This document shows, piece by piece, positions 24,067 to 35,100 of a stretch of DNA of 64,000 nt. The translations under genes were made by a program, and so were the position numbers. Positions within the stretch are counted from its first letter, which is position 1. Every line of letters starts with the position of its first letter. Source of the DNA: Prevotella sp. (GTDB lineage: Bacteria > Bacteroidota > Bacteroidia > Bacteroidales > Bacteroidaceae); contig JAEEXI010000003.1 of the NCBI GenBank assembly GCA_016291495.1, forward strand, positions 62,001 to 126,000, given 5' to 3'. The notes below the pieces were generated by a model. The model was given only the letters and a program-made list of their open reading frames with translations, made no database searches and had not been told where the DNA came from.

Positions 24067-24816
24067 TTATTTATGCTTTTCTGACAGAAAATGCTGCAAA
24101 GCACTGGTCATAGAAGGATATTTCTCCGAAGGTGCCTCTAAATCGAGACGCAGCCCAGCATCCTTGGCAGCCTTTGCCGTAGCAGGACCAAAAGTAGCAA
24201 TGGCAATCTTTCCTTGTTTGAAATCAGGGAAATTCTTAGTCAATGCCTCTATTCCAGAAGGGCTAAAGAAAATCAGCATATCATAGTCGAACGTCTTGAC
24301 CTCCTCTGGAGTAAAATCGTTGCTTACCGTACGATACATGACGCATTCCTGATGCTGCAGTTTTTTGGCATCCAGCATCTTAGCCACGCTATCATTATGG
24401 ACATCACTCATTGGAATCAGATATTTCTCCTGCTTGTGCTTGACCATAGTCGGAATCAAGTCATCAATCTTGCCAGTAGTCCCGAAGAACACCTTGCGCT
24501 TACGATACTGCACATATTTCTGAATATAGAGTGAGATGGTCTCTGTCACACAGAAATACTTCATATCCTCGGGAATAGCAACACGCAACTCCTTTGCCAG
24601 TGTGAAGAAATGGTCAATGGCATGGCGTGACGTAAACACGATGGCAGTATAGTCAAGAATATTCACCTTTTGTGTACGAAACTCCTTTGCCGTCATTCCT
24701 TCTACCTTAATAAACGGACGGAAAATCAATTCCACTCCGAATTTCTCAGCGATGTCAAAGTAAGGTGACTTCTCGCTGGATGGTTTAGGTTGCGAAACCA
24801 GAATCTTCTTTATCAT
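24067..24816 (-). CDS. hemD: Uroporphyrinogen-III synthase
   Basis: HemD closes the tetrapyrrole ring in haem and corrin synthesis. The 249-aa protein shows the two-lobed HemD pattern: KILVSQPKPSSEKSPYF at the start, TAIVFTSRHAIDHFF in lobe 1, and YDMLIFFSPSGIEALTKNF and IATFGPATAKAAKDAGLRLD in lobe 2. It lies 7 nt after the DUF4271 gene; this pairing is frequent in Bacteroidales. Confidence 0.88.
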   Translation of the reverse strand: MIKKILVSQPKPSSEKSPYFDIAEKFGVELIFRPFIKVEGMTAKEFRTQKVNILDYTAIVFTSRHAIDHFFTLAKELRVAIPEDMKYFCVTETISLYIQKYVQYRKRKVFFGTTGKIDDLIPTMVKHKQEKYLIPMSDVHNDSVAKMLDAKKLQHQECVMYRTVSNDFTPEEVKTFDYDMLIFFSPSGIEALTKNFPDFKQGKIAIATFGPATAKAAKDAGLRLDLEAPSEKYPSMTSALQHFLSEKHK

Positions 24817-24823
24817 TGATGTC

Positions 24824-25843
24824 CTAAAAATTGATTTTTAAATTATTCGCTGTGATGAGAAGCACGCCCCAATAGGCGAGCAAGGGTACTATTTCGAGGG
24901 TGCAAAGGTACAAAATAATTTGCAAAGAGACGACATTTCGTCGAAAAAAGATACTATAGCACTTATAAATTGTCAGTAATTTAACGAAAACTAGAGATAT
25001 GATGACATATAATCCTATCTTTTCGACGTCCAGCTCAAAATAAGCCCCTAACAAAATGGCTGGGAAAAATAACACTCCCTCTACCGTAATGATAAATAAC
25101 ATTGACTTTAACCATTGTTGATTTCTTTTACCATCAAAGAACACCAAGTTGGTGAAAGTGTATAAACCTCCCTTTATCAAGAAATAGCCAATCGTTATCG
25201 CAAGAAAGATAGTTATTAGGGTGTATTGTGAACGGAGAATGAAGGTTTCACCGATATAATTCAGTGTATAGAAATAGAAAAGCAATGATATCAGCAGACA
25301 GGTAATAAACACCAATGCCATCTGGAAACGCAACTCATTACTCGTCTCCGCAATATCAGACATTCCCTCACGGGGTGGATAGAAGAAGTTCTTTGCCTGT
25401 CGGATGATAAAGCGACGTGCATTAGCAAAAGCAATGACGGAGAAAATAAAACAGGCAAGCAATAATGATGTGATGACATTATCCTGATGCACACTATAGG
25501 GAACCGGATCTCCTGCTACACCATAGCGTCCTCCTGGCAGTTCCGGATGGAACAGTGTATCCTTTGAGAAGAAACTTTCCCGATAATATTGGGGAAGGTC
25601 TGCCTTCATGAGGTCGACACCAGCATCATGACCTGGCAGATGAAGGGTGTCAGGGTGTTCGCTCCAGTGTATTTCCGAAGGCTTGAATCGAGACTGAATG
25701 GCAGAATCCTGTTGAGCTGGGGTCGCATTTCGAGGTAACCAACTCAATACCTGAGCCGGAGTCAACGGTCTGTGCTGGACAGCGACAGAGTCACTTCCTG
25801 AGGCGACCGGCTGTTGGTAAGCTATAGAGTCTTGCTGTAACAA
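24824..25843 (-). CDS. DUF4271 integral membrane protein
   Basis: This 339-aa protein has an N-terminal soluble part of about 130 residues rich in Gln, Ser and Pro (LTPAQVLSWLPRNATPAQQDSAIQ), then six to seven membrane segments matching the DUF4271 family. The reading frame begins with TTG immediately after the metK stop codon (25844-25846) and in the same frame. The next ATG (25609) would remove 78 residues. Its function is unknown; the position before hemD is conserved in the order as I know it. Confidence 0.75.
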   Translation of the reverse strand: MLQQDSIAYQQPVASGSDSVAVQHRPLTPAQVLSWLPRNATPAQQDSAIQSRFKPSEIHWSEHPDTLHLPGHDAGVDLMKADLPQYYRESFFSKDTLFHPELPGGRYGVAGDPVPYSVHQDNVITSLLLACFIFSVIAFANARRFIIRQAKNFFYPPREGMSDIAETSNELRFQMALVFITCLLISLLFYFYTLNYIGETFILRSQYTLITIFLAITIGYFLIKGGLYTFTNLVFFDGKRNQQWLKSMLFIITVEGVLFFPAILLGAYFELDVEKIGLYVIISLVFVKLLTIYKCYSIFFRRNVVSLQIILYLCTLEIVPLLAYWGVLLITANNLKINF

Positions 25844-27103
25844 TTACAGTCCGAATTCTCGTTTGATATCTTCAACACGGTCGAGTTTCTCCCACGTAAA
25901 CAACTCGACATCAATGACCTTTGTCTCATGATAGCGGCTGGTGAATGTCTTCTTCACCACCTCACACTGGCGCCCCATATGTCCATAGGCTGCAGTTTCC
26001 AGATACATCGGCTGACGCAGTTTCAAAGAACGTTCAATCGCCTTAGGACGCAGGTCGAAAAGTTTCTCTATCCGTTGGGCAATCTCGCCGTCTGTCATCT
26101 GTACTTTAGAACGACCATAAGTGTTCACATAAATATTCATCGGTTTTGCTACGCCAATGGCATAGCTGATCTGTACCAGCATCTCATCTGCAACTCCCGC
26201 TGCCACCATGTTCTTGGCAATATGGCGGGCTGCATAGGCCGCAGAACGATCCACCTTCGAGGAATCCTTACCAGAGAAGGCGCCACCACCATGAGCACCC
26301 TTCCCACCATATGTATCCACGATAATCTTACGACCAGTCAGTCCCGTATCACCATGAGGTCCACCAATGACGAATTTTCCTGTTGGATTGACGTAGTATT
26401 TGATATCATCCCCAAACAGGGCAAGTACTTTCTGAGAGTGAATCTTCGACTTCACACGGGGAATCAGGATATTGATGACATCATCCTTGATACGTTGAAG
26501 CATCTTCTCATCATCAGCATCAAACTCGTCATGCTGGGTTGAAACAACAATGGTGTCGATTCGCTCGGGGATACCTTCGTCACTATACTGCACCGTCACT
26601 TGACTCTTAGCATCTGGACGGAGATAGGTCATCAACTTTCCTTCCTTACGAATCTCAGCAAGAGTACGCATCAGCAAGTGGGCAAGATCCAAAGATACGG
26701 GCATCAGATTTTCCGTTTCATTCGTAGCATAGCCGAACATCATTCCCTGGTCACCTGCACCCTGATTCTCATCGTCCTCACGATCCACACCACGATTAAT
26801 ATCCTCACTTTGTTCATGGATTGCCGTCAGAATACCACACGAATTACCGTCAAACTGATATTCAGCCTTTGTATAGCCAATCTTCTTGATAGTATTACGC
26901 GCAATCGTCTGCAAATCAATATATACCTCACTGCGCACCTCACCCATTATCACTACCTGACCTGTGGTCACAAACGACTCACAAGCCACACGAGCACGGT
27001 CGTCATAGGCAAGAAACTGATCTAATATCGCATCACTAATCTGGTCGGCAACTTTGTCGGGATGCCCTTCGGACACAGATTCTGATGAAAAGAAATAAGA
27101 CAT
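25844..27103 (-). CDS. metK: S-adenosylmethionine synthetase
   Basis: MetK makes S-adenosylmethionine from methionine and ATP. The 419-aa protein has [21 protein letters not shown] at the N-terminus, [16 protein letters not shown] (ATP-binding hexapeptide) and [19 protein letters not shown] (P-loop-like). A full consensus promoter lies at 27131-27160. I see no SAM riboswitch in the short leader. Confidence 0.96.
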   Translation of the reverse strand: MSYFFSSESVSEGHPDKVADQISDAILDQFLAYDDRARVACESFVTTGQVVIMGEVRSEVYIDLQTIARNTIKKIGYTKAEYQFDGNSCGILTAIHEQSEDINRGVDREDDENQGAGDQGMMFGYATNETENLMPVSLDLAHLLMRTLAEIRKEGKLMTYLRPDAKSQVTVQYSDEGIPERIDTIVVSTQHDEFDADDEKMLQRIKDDVINILIPRVKSKIHSQKVLALFGDDIKYYVNPTGKFVIGGPHGDTGLTGRKIIVDTYGGKGAHGGGAFSGKDSSKVDRSAAYAARHIAKNMVAAGVADEMLVQISYAIGVAKPMNIYVNTYGRSKVQMTDGEIAQRIEKLFDLRPKAIERSLKLRQPMYLETAAYGHMGRQCEVVKKTFTSRYHETKVIDVELFTWEKLDRVEDIKREFGL

Positions 27104-27130
27104 AATAATCTATGTTTTTGAATTTGGGTG

Positions 27131-27160
27131 CAAAATTACGAATAATTCATAACATAACAA
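27131..27160 (-). promoter_or_regulatory. metK promoter
   Basis: The minus-strand -33 TTG (27158-27160) and -7 TAATTTTG (27131-27138) are separated by 19 nt. The leader to the ATG is about 25 nt. Confidence 0.8.
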
Positions 27161-27163
27161 AAT

Positions 27164-27196
27164 AAAACGGCTTGCTTCTTTGGAAACAAGCCGTTT
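27164..27196 (-). terminator. Terminator after the M16 peptidase gene
   Basis: A 10-bp stem AAACGGCTTG/CAAGCCGTTT with a 12-nt loop lies just downstream of the M16 stop (27217) on the minus strand. It ends immediately upstream of the metK promoter. Confidence 0.85.
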
Positions 27197-27216
27197 ATGC
27201 TATGAAACGAGGTGCC

Positions 27217-30042
27217 CTATTTAGCCTCTGGCGTCATGACGACCTCTACATGATGACCACTCTTCAGTAGGGTGTTGAGGAAGTCGCGAACAGAGTCTGC
27301 GGTCAATGCCTCGACGGTCTTCTTATAATCCGTATAGACATCCAATGCATAATCCTTGAAAGTGGTAATGGCATTGATCCAATAACCGTTCGTCTTGGCA
27401 TCCACGTCTATTTGCTTGAGCATATACTCCTTCACCTTGGTAAGCTGGTCGGCATCGACGGCTTTCGACATATTGGCGATACCCTCATGCAAGAGGCGTA
27501 CGGCAACCTCCTCCTTGTCGGGATTCATCGGACAGTAAGCCTGCAACTGTACAAAAGGCTGATGACTGCTCAAACTGAAACTGCCACTGGCTCCACAGGA
27601 ATAAGCAGCACTCTCCTCCTCACGGATAGTCTTCAGGTATATCATGGCGAGAATCTGTCCCACCGCATCAATCTTCACCGCATTCTCTAGCGTATACGGC
27701 ATCTGGGCGCGCCAGAACTCAAAGGCTGTTGCCTTGGGAGACTCCGTCTTCACCTTGAAGTGATTGACGACCTCTCCCTCTGGAGCCGTCAGTACATCCT
27801 TGAATTCCTCTGGCTGGGCACCTGTCGAAGGCAATGAGGCTATATACTGCTCGATAAGCGGACGGATGGTCTGCTCATCGAAATTACCCGCAATGACGAA
27901 TGTAAACTGCCCTGCATCCTTGAAGCGATCCTTGGCAATCTCCAGAATACGGTCATAGTTAATCTCATTTAGGTCTTTGACATCAATCTGAGTAAAGCGA
28001 GGATTATGATCGTATAAAGTAGCAGCCAGAGAGTCTGAGAAGACAGCGTCGGGAGACAGGCTCTTGTTCTTCAGGGCCATATCTAATTGTGTCATAAGAT
28101 TCTGGAACTGCTTGTCATCCTTCTTCACATTGGTGAAGTAAAGGTAAGACATCTGCATCATCGTCTCTATGTCCTTCGGAGTAGAATGAGCTGTGAGATA
28201 CTGACGGGTAACACCTAACGAGAGGTTTGCATTGACTTCCTTTCCAGCCAGTGCCTTCTGCAGTTCTGTGCTTGAGAAGTTGCCCAGTCCGCTCATGCCG
28301 ATGGCAGAATCGAACACTTTCAGGTTGGTGTAGTCTGCCTCCCCATAAAGTGACTTACCACCTTTGGCGAAAGCCTGCATCTGTACCTCATCGTCCTTGA
28401 AGTCTGTCTTCTTCAAGATCACAGTAGCACCATTGGACAGGGTCAGTTCCTTGTAATCGAAGGTCTTGTTCTCCGTCTCCTTTGTAATCGTTCCTGCCTT
28501 GATGGTCGTTACGTCCACCAGTGGTTCGTTCTTTACATTATCCACATAGGCCTCAATCTTCTCGGCACGGGCAGCGGCAATGGCGGCAGCCATATCCTGC
28601 ACGGTAGGATAAACCTTTCCTTCCTTCTCCTGTGCCCACTCCATGACAACAAGGTTGCTGTCTGTAGCGGAGATGAGTTCGGGCACCATCATATTAATAG
28701 CCTGAATGGGTATGTTCGGAGCAATCATCTGCATCTGCTGATAGAGCACATCCAACGGGGGAATAGGCTCGTTGTCGAGAAAGTGGTCACGATAGTCATT
28801 ACCGTATTCCGCATTCTTACGCTTGTCACGATTGGTGTAGCGTTTCTCCAATCCACTCAGATAATCTGCCTTGGCCCGCTCATACTCCGTTGCGGTGAAA
28901 CCAAACTCACGGGCACGCTTTGCTTCACGGTAAAGCACCTGAAGGGTCTCCATGTCCTTGCCTTCCTTGGGTACACCAATCAGCTCAAAGCAGTCCTTGG
29001 TTCTTGACAACAAATATATTCCGTCATCTGCATAGGCCTGGAAGAAGGGACAGGACTCCTCTTGTGTCATTTCGTTCAGACGTTGGTTCATCATCTGTGA
29101 GATGACACTGACAGCATAGTCCTGGATAAGATATCCCATATTGGATTTTTCCTCTTTGGGAGTAGCGTCATGTTTCATCATCATCATGATTTGGCTCATC
29201 TGCATTTCCTTGTCTTTCTCGAAGATGTAAATAGCCTCCTTATTATCAGGAACTAATTCCGGTATTACCTTTGGAGCATTGGGATCAACCTTGATTCCTC
29301 CGAAGAGCGACTTGATCTGCGCCTCAATATGGTCTACGTCAATGTCGCCGACCACGATGATGGCCTGATTGTCGGGACGATACCATTTCTGGTAATAGGC
29401 ACGAAGGGTCTGGGGTTTGAAACTGTCAATCACACTCATCAAACCGATAGGCATACGCTCACCATACTTAGAGCCAGGATACATCTTCGGCAGGGAACGG
29501 GTAATCATACGCTGTGAGGGACCCTCGCCCAGTCGCCACTCGTTATGCACGACATCACGTTCTTTGTCAATCTCATCAGGCTCCAAGGAAAGACCGTTCG
29601 ACCAGTCTTTCAAAATCAGCAGACAGGAGTCTACGGCTGTGGCACGCTTGGTAGGTACATCACAGACACGATAGACCGTCTGGTCGATACTGGTATAGGC
29701 ATTCAGGTCACTACCGAACTCCACACCCAGTGAACGGCAGAACTCGATGATACCATTACCCTTGAAGTGCTCCGAACCGTTGAACGCCATGTGTTCCAAA
29801 AAATGAGCCAGTCCGCGCTGACTGTCATCCTCATTGATAGAACCTACACGCTGAGCAATGTAGAAGTTTGCCACATGTTCTGGATACTCATTGTGGCGGA
29901 TGTAATAAGTTAGTCCATTGTCGAGCTTGCCGATACGAACGGCAGGATCAACAGGAATTGGCGGCGTCTGCATTTCCTGTGCCACCATAGCTGTAGTGCA
30001 AAATACTGTCAATACAGCAACAAATAATTGTCTAAGTCTCAT
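27217..30042 (-). CDS. M16 family metallopeptidase (insulinase/pitrilysin type)
   Basis: This 941-aa secreted zinc peptidase has signal peptide FVAVLTVFCTTAMVAQ and an inverted zinc motif H-x-x-E-H at His80, Glu83, His84 (AHFLEHMAFNGS). The downstream Glu ligand is probably in DKERDVVHNEW. The length fits four M16 half-domains in one chain. It is likely periplasmic, degrading peptides. It has its own terminator and a -7 box at 30088-30095. Confidence 0.93.
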   Translation of the reverse strand: MRLRQLFVAVLTVFCTTAMVAQEMQTPPIPVDPAVRIGKLDNGLTYYIRHNEYPEHVANFYIAQRVGSINEDDSQRGLAHFLEHMAFNGSEHFKGNGIIEFCRSLGVEFGSDLNAYTSIDQTVYRVCDVPTKRATAVDSCLLILKDWSNGLSLEPDEIDKERDVVHNEWRLGEGPSQRMITRSLPKMYPGSKYGERMPIGLMSVIDSFKPQTLRAYYQKWYRPDNQAIIVVGDIDVDHIEAQIKSLFGGIKVDPNAPKVIPELVPDNKEAIYIFEKDKEMQMSQIMMMMKHDATPKEEKSNMGYLIQDYAVSVISQMMNQRLNEMTQEESCPFFQAYADDGIYLLSRTKDCFELIGVPKEGKDMETLQVLYREAKRAREFGFTATEYERAKADYLSGLEKRYTNRDKRKNAEYGNDYRDHFLDNEPIPPLDVLYQQMQMIAPNIPIQAINMMVPELISATDSNLVVMEWAQEKEGKVYPTVQDMAAAIAAARAEKIEAYVDNVKNEPLVDVTTIKAGTITKETENKTFDYKELTLSNGATVILKKTDFKDDEVQMQAFAKGGKSLYGEADYTNLKVFDSAIGMSGLGNFSSTELQKALAGKEVNANLSLGVTRQYLTAHSTPKDIETMMQMSYLYFTNVKKDDKQFQNLMTQLDMALKNKSLSPDAVFSDSLAATLYDHNPRFTQIDVKDLNEINYDRILEIAKDRFKDAGQFTFVIAGNFDEQTIRPLIEQYIASLPSTGAQPEEFKDVLTAPEGEVVNHFKVKTESPKATAFEFWRAQMPYTLENAVKIDAVGQILAMIYLKTIREEESAAYSCGASGSFSLSSHQPFVQLQAYCPMNPDKEEVAVRLLHEGIANMSKAVDADQLTKVKEYMLKQIDVDAKTNGYWINAITTFKDYALDVYTDYKKTVEALTADSVRDFLNTLLKSGHHVEVVMTPEAK

Positions 30043-30087
30043 TGTTTATATGATTAATGATAAATAACGGTTTGATTAAAAGACGCA

Positions 30088-30095
30088 CAAAGATA
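30088..30095 (-). promoter_or_regulatory. -7 box for the M16 peptidase gene
   Basis: CAAAGATA reads TATCTTTG on the minus strand, about 45 nt before the ATG. The closest TTG (30119-30121 on the complement) leaves a 23-nt spacer. Confidence 0.5.
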
Positions 30096-30133
30096 AGGAA
30101 AAACTACACACTTTCCTCCAAAAAGTTTTACTT

Positions 30134-31051
30134 TTAACGTTTCTTTATATTACGAGGATGGTGCTCAAGTATTTCCTGACGGAGTGTCGACATATCAATA
30201 TGGGTATATATTTCCGTCGTTCCTATCGATTCGTGTCCCAGCATCGCCTGAATGGAACGCAGGTCTGCCCCACCCTCTAGCAATGCCGTAGCAAAGGAAT
30301 GGCGTAAAGTATGAGGAGAAATCGTCTTTGTGATACCTGCCGCCTCTGCCTGTTGTTTAATCATGATAAGAATCATGGTGCGGGTCAGGTGGGCACCACG
30401 ACGGTTCAAGAAAACATAGTCTTCCTCCCCGGGTTTGATCTTCATGAGGTTACGGTCATAAAACCAGTTTTCTAAATCCCTTAGAGCTTTGGGAGATATG
30501 GGTACCAGGCGTTCCTTCGACCCTTTACCTAAAATACGTACATACTGCTCCTCCTTATATATATTAGAGAGCTTCAGATTTACCAGTTCACTGACACGCA
30601 TACCACAGGAAAACAGTACCTCAATGATGGCAAGGTTACGATGTCCCTCCCATTTCGATAAATCAATGGAGTTCTCCAAAGCATCCACCTCGTCAGCGGA
30701 AAGGACTTCTGGAAGATGTTCACCCAATACCGGACTCTCCAACAATTCCGAAGGATCATCATCCCGATAGCCGTCCAACTGCATGAAACGGAAAAAGCTC
30801 CGTACACCACTCAGAATACGACACTGTGAACGGGGATGAATACCAATTTCATGCAAGGTTGCCGCAAAATGTTGTAGGTCGTCCAACTGAACATCATAGA
30901 CATCCTTCCCTTCCCGTTCCAGATAGACCAGCAGTTTCTGAAGGTCACGCTGATAAGCCTCCAGCGTGTTGGGCGAGAAGCCACGTTGCAGTTTCAGGTA
31001 TCGCTGATAGTTCCTCACAACATTTACTTGCGAATTCTTGCCTGTTTCCAT
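30134..31051 (-). CDS. xerD: Tyrosine recombinase XerD-like
   Basis: This 305-aa recombinase, of the size of Xer proteins that resolve chromosome dimers, has the complete catalytic set: Arg152 (CGMRVSEL), Lys176 (LGKGSKER), His247 and Arg250 (SPHTLRHSF), His273 (LGHESI) and Tyr282 (TEIYTH). A longer frame from 31159 is open, but ATG 31051 gives the family N-terminus. There are no phage or transposon genes around it, so a housekeeping role is more likely than an integrase. Confidence 0.9.
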   Translation of the reverse strand: METGKNSQVNVVRNYQRYLKLQRGFSPNTLEAYQRDLQKLLVYLEREGKDVYDVQLDDLQHFAATLHEIGIHPRSQCRILSGVRSFFRFMQLDGYRDDDPSELLESPVLGEHLPEVLSADEVDALENSIDLSKWEGHRNLAIIEVLFSCGMRVSELVNLKLSNIYKEEQYVRILGKGSKERLVPISPKALRDLENWFYDRNLMKIKPGEEDYVFLNRRGAHLTRTMILIMIKQQAEAAGITKTISPHTLRHSFATALLEGGADLRSIQAMLGHESIGTTEIYTHIDMSTLRQEILEHHPRNIKKR

Positions 31052-31080
31052 GAAATTATGTAATTTTGCAGGCAAAGTTA
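31038..31080. promoter_or_regulatory. Divergent promoters, aroQ and xerD
   Basis: For aroQ on the plus strand, TTG (31038-31040) and TAATTTTG (31061-31068) are 20 nt apart. For xerD on the minus strand, TAACTTTG (31073-31080) is a -7 box without a clear -33. The two -7 boxes are 4 nt apart, so polymerase binding at one should exclude the other. Confidence 0.7.
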
Positions 31081-31097
31081 CGAAATTTCCTCGAATT

Positions 31098-31514
31098 ATG
31101 AAAATTCTTATCGTCAATGGTCCCAACCTCAACCTGTTAGGAACCCGCGAGCCAGGCATCTACGGCTCTTCCTCTTTTGAGCAGTACCTGCCGCAGTTAC
31201 AGGCACGCTATCCTGAGGTGAATATAGAATATTACCAGAGTAATGTAGAAGGTGAGCTTATCAACAAGATGCAGGAAGTGGGATTCTCTTATGACGGCAT
31301 CGTCTTGAACGCTGGTGCCTACACCCATACCTCCGTTGCTTTGCACGACTGCATCCGTTCTTTGAAAACTCCCGTTATTGAGGTACATATCTCCAATGTC
31401 CACCAACGCGAGGAGTTCCGCCATCACTCCATGATTTCAGCAGCCTGCAAAGGAGTTATCTGTGGCTTCGGACTGGACTCCTATCGCCTGGCTATCGAGG
31501 CGTTGAAAGGATGA
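31098..31514 (+). CDS. aroQ: 3-dehydroquinate dehydratase, type II
   Basis: AroQ dehydrates 3-dehydroquinate in the shikimate pathway. The 138-aa protein starts KILIVNGPNLNLLGTREPGIYG with catalytic Tyr22, then NAGAYTHTSVAL and EVHISNVHQREEFRHHS with the catalytic His. ATG 31098 is chosen over 31038 from family length and the promoter. The stop overlaps the next start as ATGA. Confidence 0.95.
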   Translation: MKILIVNGPNLNLLGTREPGIYGSSSFEQYLPQLQARYPEVNIEYYQSNVEGELINKMQEVGFSYDGIVLNAGAYTHTSVALHDCIRSLKTPVIEVHISNVHQREEFRHHSMISAACKGVICGFGLDSYRLAIEALKG

Positions 31515-32137
31515 CGCTCGACGACTACATTCTCCAGCATATCGAGCCAGAGCCAGACTATCTCTATCAGCTTTGGCGAGCCACCAATATCCACATGCTG
31601 CATGGGAGGATGGCATCAGGACATCTGCAAGGCAGACTGCTCAAGATGCTGGTACAGATGATCCGACCAAAGAACGTTCTGGAAGTAGGGACTTTCAGTG
31701 GCTATTCCGCCCTATGCATGGCAGAGGGACTGGAGGACGACGGACATCTCTATACTTTCGAAATCAATGACGAACAGGAAGACTTCACCCGCCCTTGGAT
31801 AGAGAACTCCCCTGTTGCTGACAAAATCACCTTCATCATTGGCGATGCCATTACAGAGGCCCCCAAGCTTGGTATCGAGTTTGACCTCGCCTTCATCGAC
31901 GGCGATAAGCGTACCTATCGGGAGACTTATGAGATGGCACTTTCCGTTCTCCGCCCAGGCGGCTTTATCCTTGCCGACAACACCTTGTGGGACGGACACG
32001 TCGTCGATGCCGCCTATCAGAAAGACCAACAGACACAAGGTATCGTTGCCTTCAACGACTACATACAAAAAGACCATCGCGTAGAACAGGTCATCCTGCC
32101 ACTACGCGATGGTCTCACTCTCATCAGGAAACGTTAG
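31511..32137 (+). CDS. O-methyltransferase family protein
   Basis: This 208-aa SAM-dependent methyltransferase resembles the caffeoyl-CoA/catechol O-methyltransferase group, with VLEVGTFSGYSALCMAEGL (SAM motif I), DLAFIDGDKRTYRETYE (metal-binding Asp region) and GGFILADNTLWDG. The substrate is unknown. It is coupled to aroQ by a 4-nt overlap. The stop TAG shares bases with the convergent stop of the C10 protease gene. Confidence 0.88.
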   Translation: MTLDDYILQHIEPEPDYLYQLWRATNIHMLHGRMASGHLQGRLLKMLVQMIRPKNVLEVGTFSGYSALCMAEGLEDDGHLYTFEINDEQEDFTRPWIENSPVADKITFIIGDAITEAPKLGIEFDLAFIDGDKRTYRETYEMALSVLRPGGFILADNTLWDGHVVDAAYQKDQQTQGIVAFNDYIQKDHRVEQVILPLRDGLTLIRKR

Positions 32138-35100
32138 TTTCCACCGCTCATGATGATGGATACCATCTTCACGATATCCGTCACATTGATCGCGCCATCA
32201 TTATTCACGTCTGCAGCCTCCTTGTTGAAGCCCTCTGACGGTTTCTCCATGATGTAGTTCACGGTTGCCACGATGTCCGTCACATTCACGAGCTTATCAC
32301 CGTTGGCATCACCCATGACAACGTCACTGGAACCAGAGGAATTATCTTTCTCGAACTTGAATTTGGCAGCATTCACGATCTTGCCCGTCGACTTGTCAAT
32401 GAGCAGGGCGACAACACTCAGCTTTTGCTTCTTCTGGATACGGGTGTTACCTGTGATATCAAGTGTGTAGAGATGCTCCATAGCCACATCCTTGGTAATC
32501 GTTGCAGGAACACTACCCTCAATACCGCTAAATGGCTCCCATGCAGCCACAGGCACGTGATTAAATACGGCATCTTGAATCTTTGAAGGCTTGTTGGTCA
32601 GTTCCTCCAAATTCTCATCCTTGACAGTACTGCCAGAATAGTAGTTCGACTGCGCCCATTCAGAGCTATTACCAGTCAGCTCGTCCGACAGCAACAAATA
32701 GCCAATACGATAGTTGGCATTGTTGACATTATCGACAAAGGTCGTGGTGGTCTTAACCTTGATGGCCTCTTGGCTCTCGTCAGCCCATTCGGCCTCCACT
32801 TCAATACCAGCGGGTACATAACTGCGCTGCATAGCCTCTATCTCACGGCTGATACCAAAGGCTTGATTGTCGGTGCCGTAGTAGGGATCCATAGCTTCTC
32901 CTCGGTTAATCATACAGCTGGGATAACTTGACAAATTCAACTGATAGTTATCCAGTATCATGGGATCACCGGCACCGCCACCGTGAACGGCAATGGTAAT
33001 GACGTTGTTGCCATAAATCTTGTTCAACAGGTTCAGTGCAGGAATGCCTCGTGCACACCATCCGCACCAGGTACCGGTTGCTTCCTCCAATACAGGAACC
33101 ACCTTCGGTTTCTTCACTACGGTGACCAGTTTGCCTGAGGCCTTCATATTCTCCGTCGTACATTCATTGGCAACCTCATTGACCTTCGTCAGGGTGAACA
33201 CTTTCTCGCTCTCGCCCGTAGCATCATCAGCATGGATAGGAACAAGCACCTCAGCACTCTTCATAAAGGTAATCGGGTCTTGCAACTCCAAATGATAAGC
33301 CTTTGAATAACCACCGGCAGTGATGGAATAGTCGATGCTGGTGATGGGATCCAGACCCTCTCCCAACAATGTGATGGGGACAGAAACCTCTCCGTTCAGT
33401 GCCGCATAGGCCTTGCCAAAGTCGGTAGAAGTCACGCTGGCAGCATGCTGTGGGTATTCACCTGCTGCAGGATCCGTCTCAATAATATATGGGAAACTAT
33501 CCCATCCCGGCGTATTGGCATAAGCCTCTTTCGTTCCATAGGGTACATAGAGCTTGGCTATCTTCATGTTGTCACCACTGAACACCATCGATGAAACAGG
33601 GAAAGGTTTTTTGATATGGCTCACCACCTTCGTCATCTGGTTACAGTAGAGGAAAGCCTCTGGTTCTATCTGCTCTACGCTGGCAGGAATCACAATCTCC
33701 GTGAGTGTTGACAGACTACGGAAAGCAGCAGGAGCAATCACCTTCACGCCCTCTGGAATCTCCGTAGTGGAAAAGCCCTGAATAAGGGTGTTGGTAGCTG
33801 TCTCGATAATCGCATTGCAGTTGTTGCGCGAGTCGTATTTAGGATTGGCCTCATCTATAACGAATGAAGTGATTCTGTCGCATCCGCCAAAGGGCGATTC
33901 GCCCAAATTAGTGATTCCCGCCGACATCTTCACCTTCGTCAGTTCCGTATCAGCCCAGAAGGCAGCCCATCCGATAGACGTCACGGAATTAGGTATCTCA
34001 ATCTCCTTCAGACCTGGCTTACCGCTAAAGGCCATATCACCCAAAGCTGTTACAGTAGCAGAAATGACAGTATTAACACAACCGATACGAAGGGTGTTGT
34101 TTGCTGTCTCGATAATCGCATTGCAATTATCACGTGAATCGAATACAGGATTGCCCTCTTCCACACTTAGTGCCTTGAGGTTACGGGCATAGTAGAAAAT
34201 GTCACGTCCCAGTTCCTTAACGGTCTTCGGCAGGACTAGCTCCTCCACACCACTGTCCTGGAAAGCGAATGAACCAATAGCCGTCAGATTCTTTGGCAGC
34301 ACGATATGCTCAAGGGCTGTTGTGGTCTGGAAAGCCCCCTGAGGTAATTCATTGGCTGTAGTGCCTTCACCTTCGACAATGGTTGCGTCCGAAAGGTCAA
34401 TAGATGACAGCATACCATACTGTCCGCACATACCCTGCAAAGTCTTTATATCAGCACCATTGATAGTGCCTATGACTTTCAGTTCCTCGGTAACTCCCTT
34501 CTTATCAGCAACCTTCTTTTCCAGCGTTCCCGCTGTTTCCACATTGATTGTCAACGCACGTTGTGCCTCATACTCTGAGACCTCAAGGATTTTCCTGTCG
34601 TAATGAGTAAATACGCTACCCCATTTATTATCGGCTAAATATTTCTCTTTCGTTCCATCCGGCACAATAAGACGCGCGTACTCTTTGATGTAGTTTAAAT
34701 CAGCGGGACCTAATATCCAGTCATCTTCAAGGACAGGAGGCTCTGAGAATGGCAATTTATAGGTTGTCGCATCGCAATAAACAAAAAGACCTGATCCGAA
34801 ACTATTAACACTTTGTGGAATCTCGACCATTTTCGTATTCACATAAGAGAAAGAGGAACGTCCTAATGCTGTCACACTGTTCGGAATGACAGTAGCATCT
34901 GAGGCCTGAATCAGCGTGTTCGTAGCAGTCTCAATGATAGCATTGCAGTTGTCGCGTGAATCATAATACTTGTTGTTTGCATTAACGGTAATCGACACCA
35001 TTCTGCATCTAAGGAAAGCCTCACGATTTATCTGCTCGACACCCTCAGGAATATAGATGTCCTTCACCTCATTATCCATGAAGGCACGTTCACCAATTTT

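Noticed and set aside
24903..24910. -7 box (TACCTTTG on the minus strand) inside the DUF4271 gene as a hemD promoter
   Set aside because: No TTG at 19-21 nt and the site lies in coding sequence; chance is likely.
27104..27130. SAM riboswitch before metK
   Set aside because: The leader is about 25 nt, too short for any known SAM riboswitch.
30134..31051. XerD as the integrase of a mobile element
   Set aside because: No att repeats, transfer or phage genes nearby; size and residues fit the housekeeping Xer recombinase.
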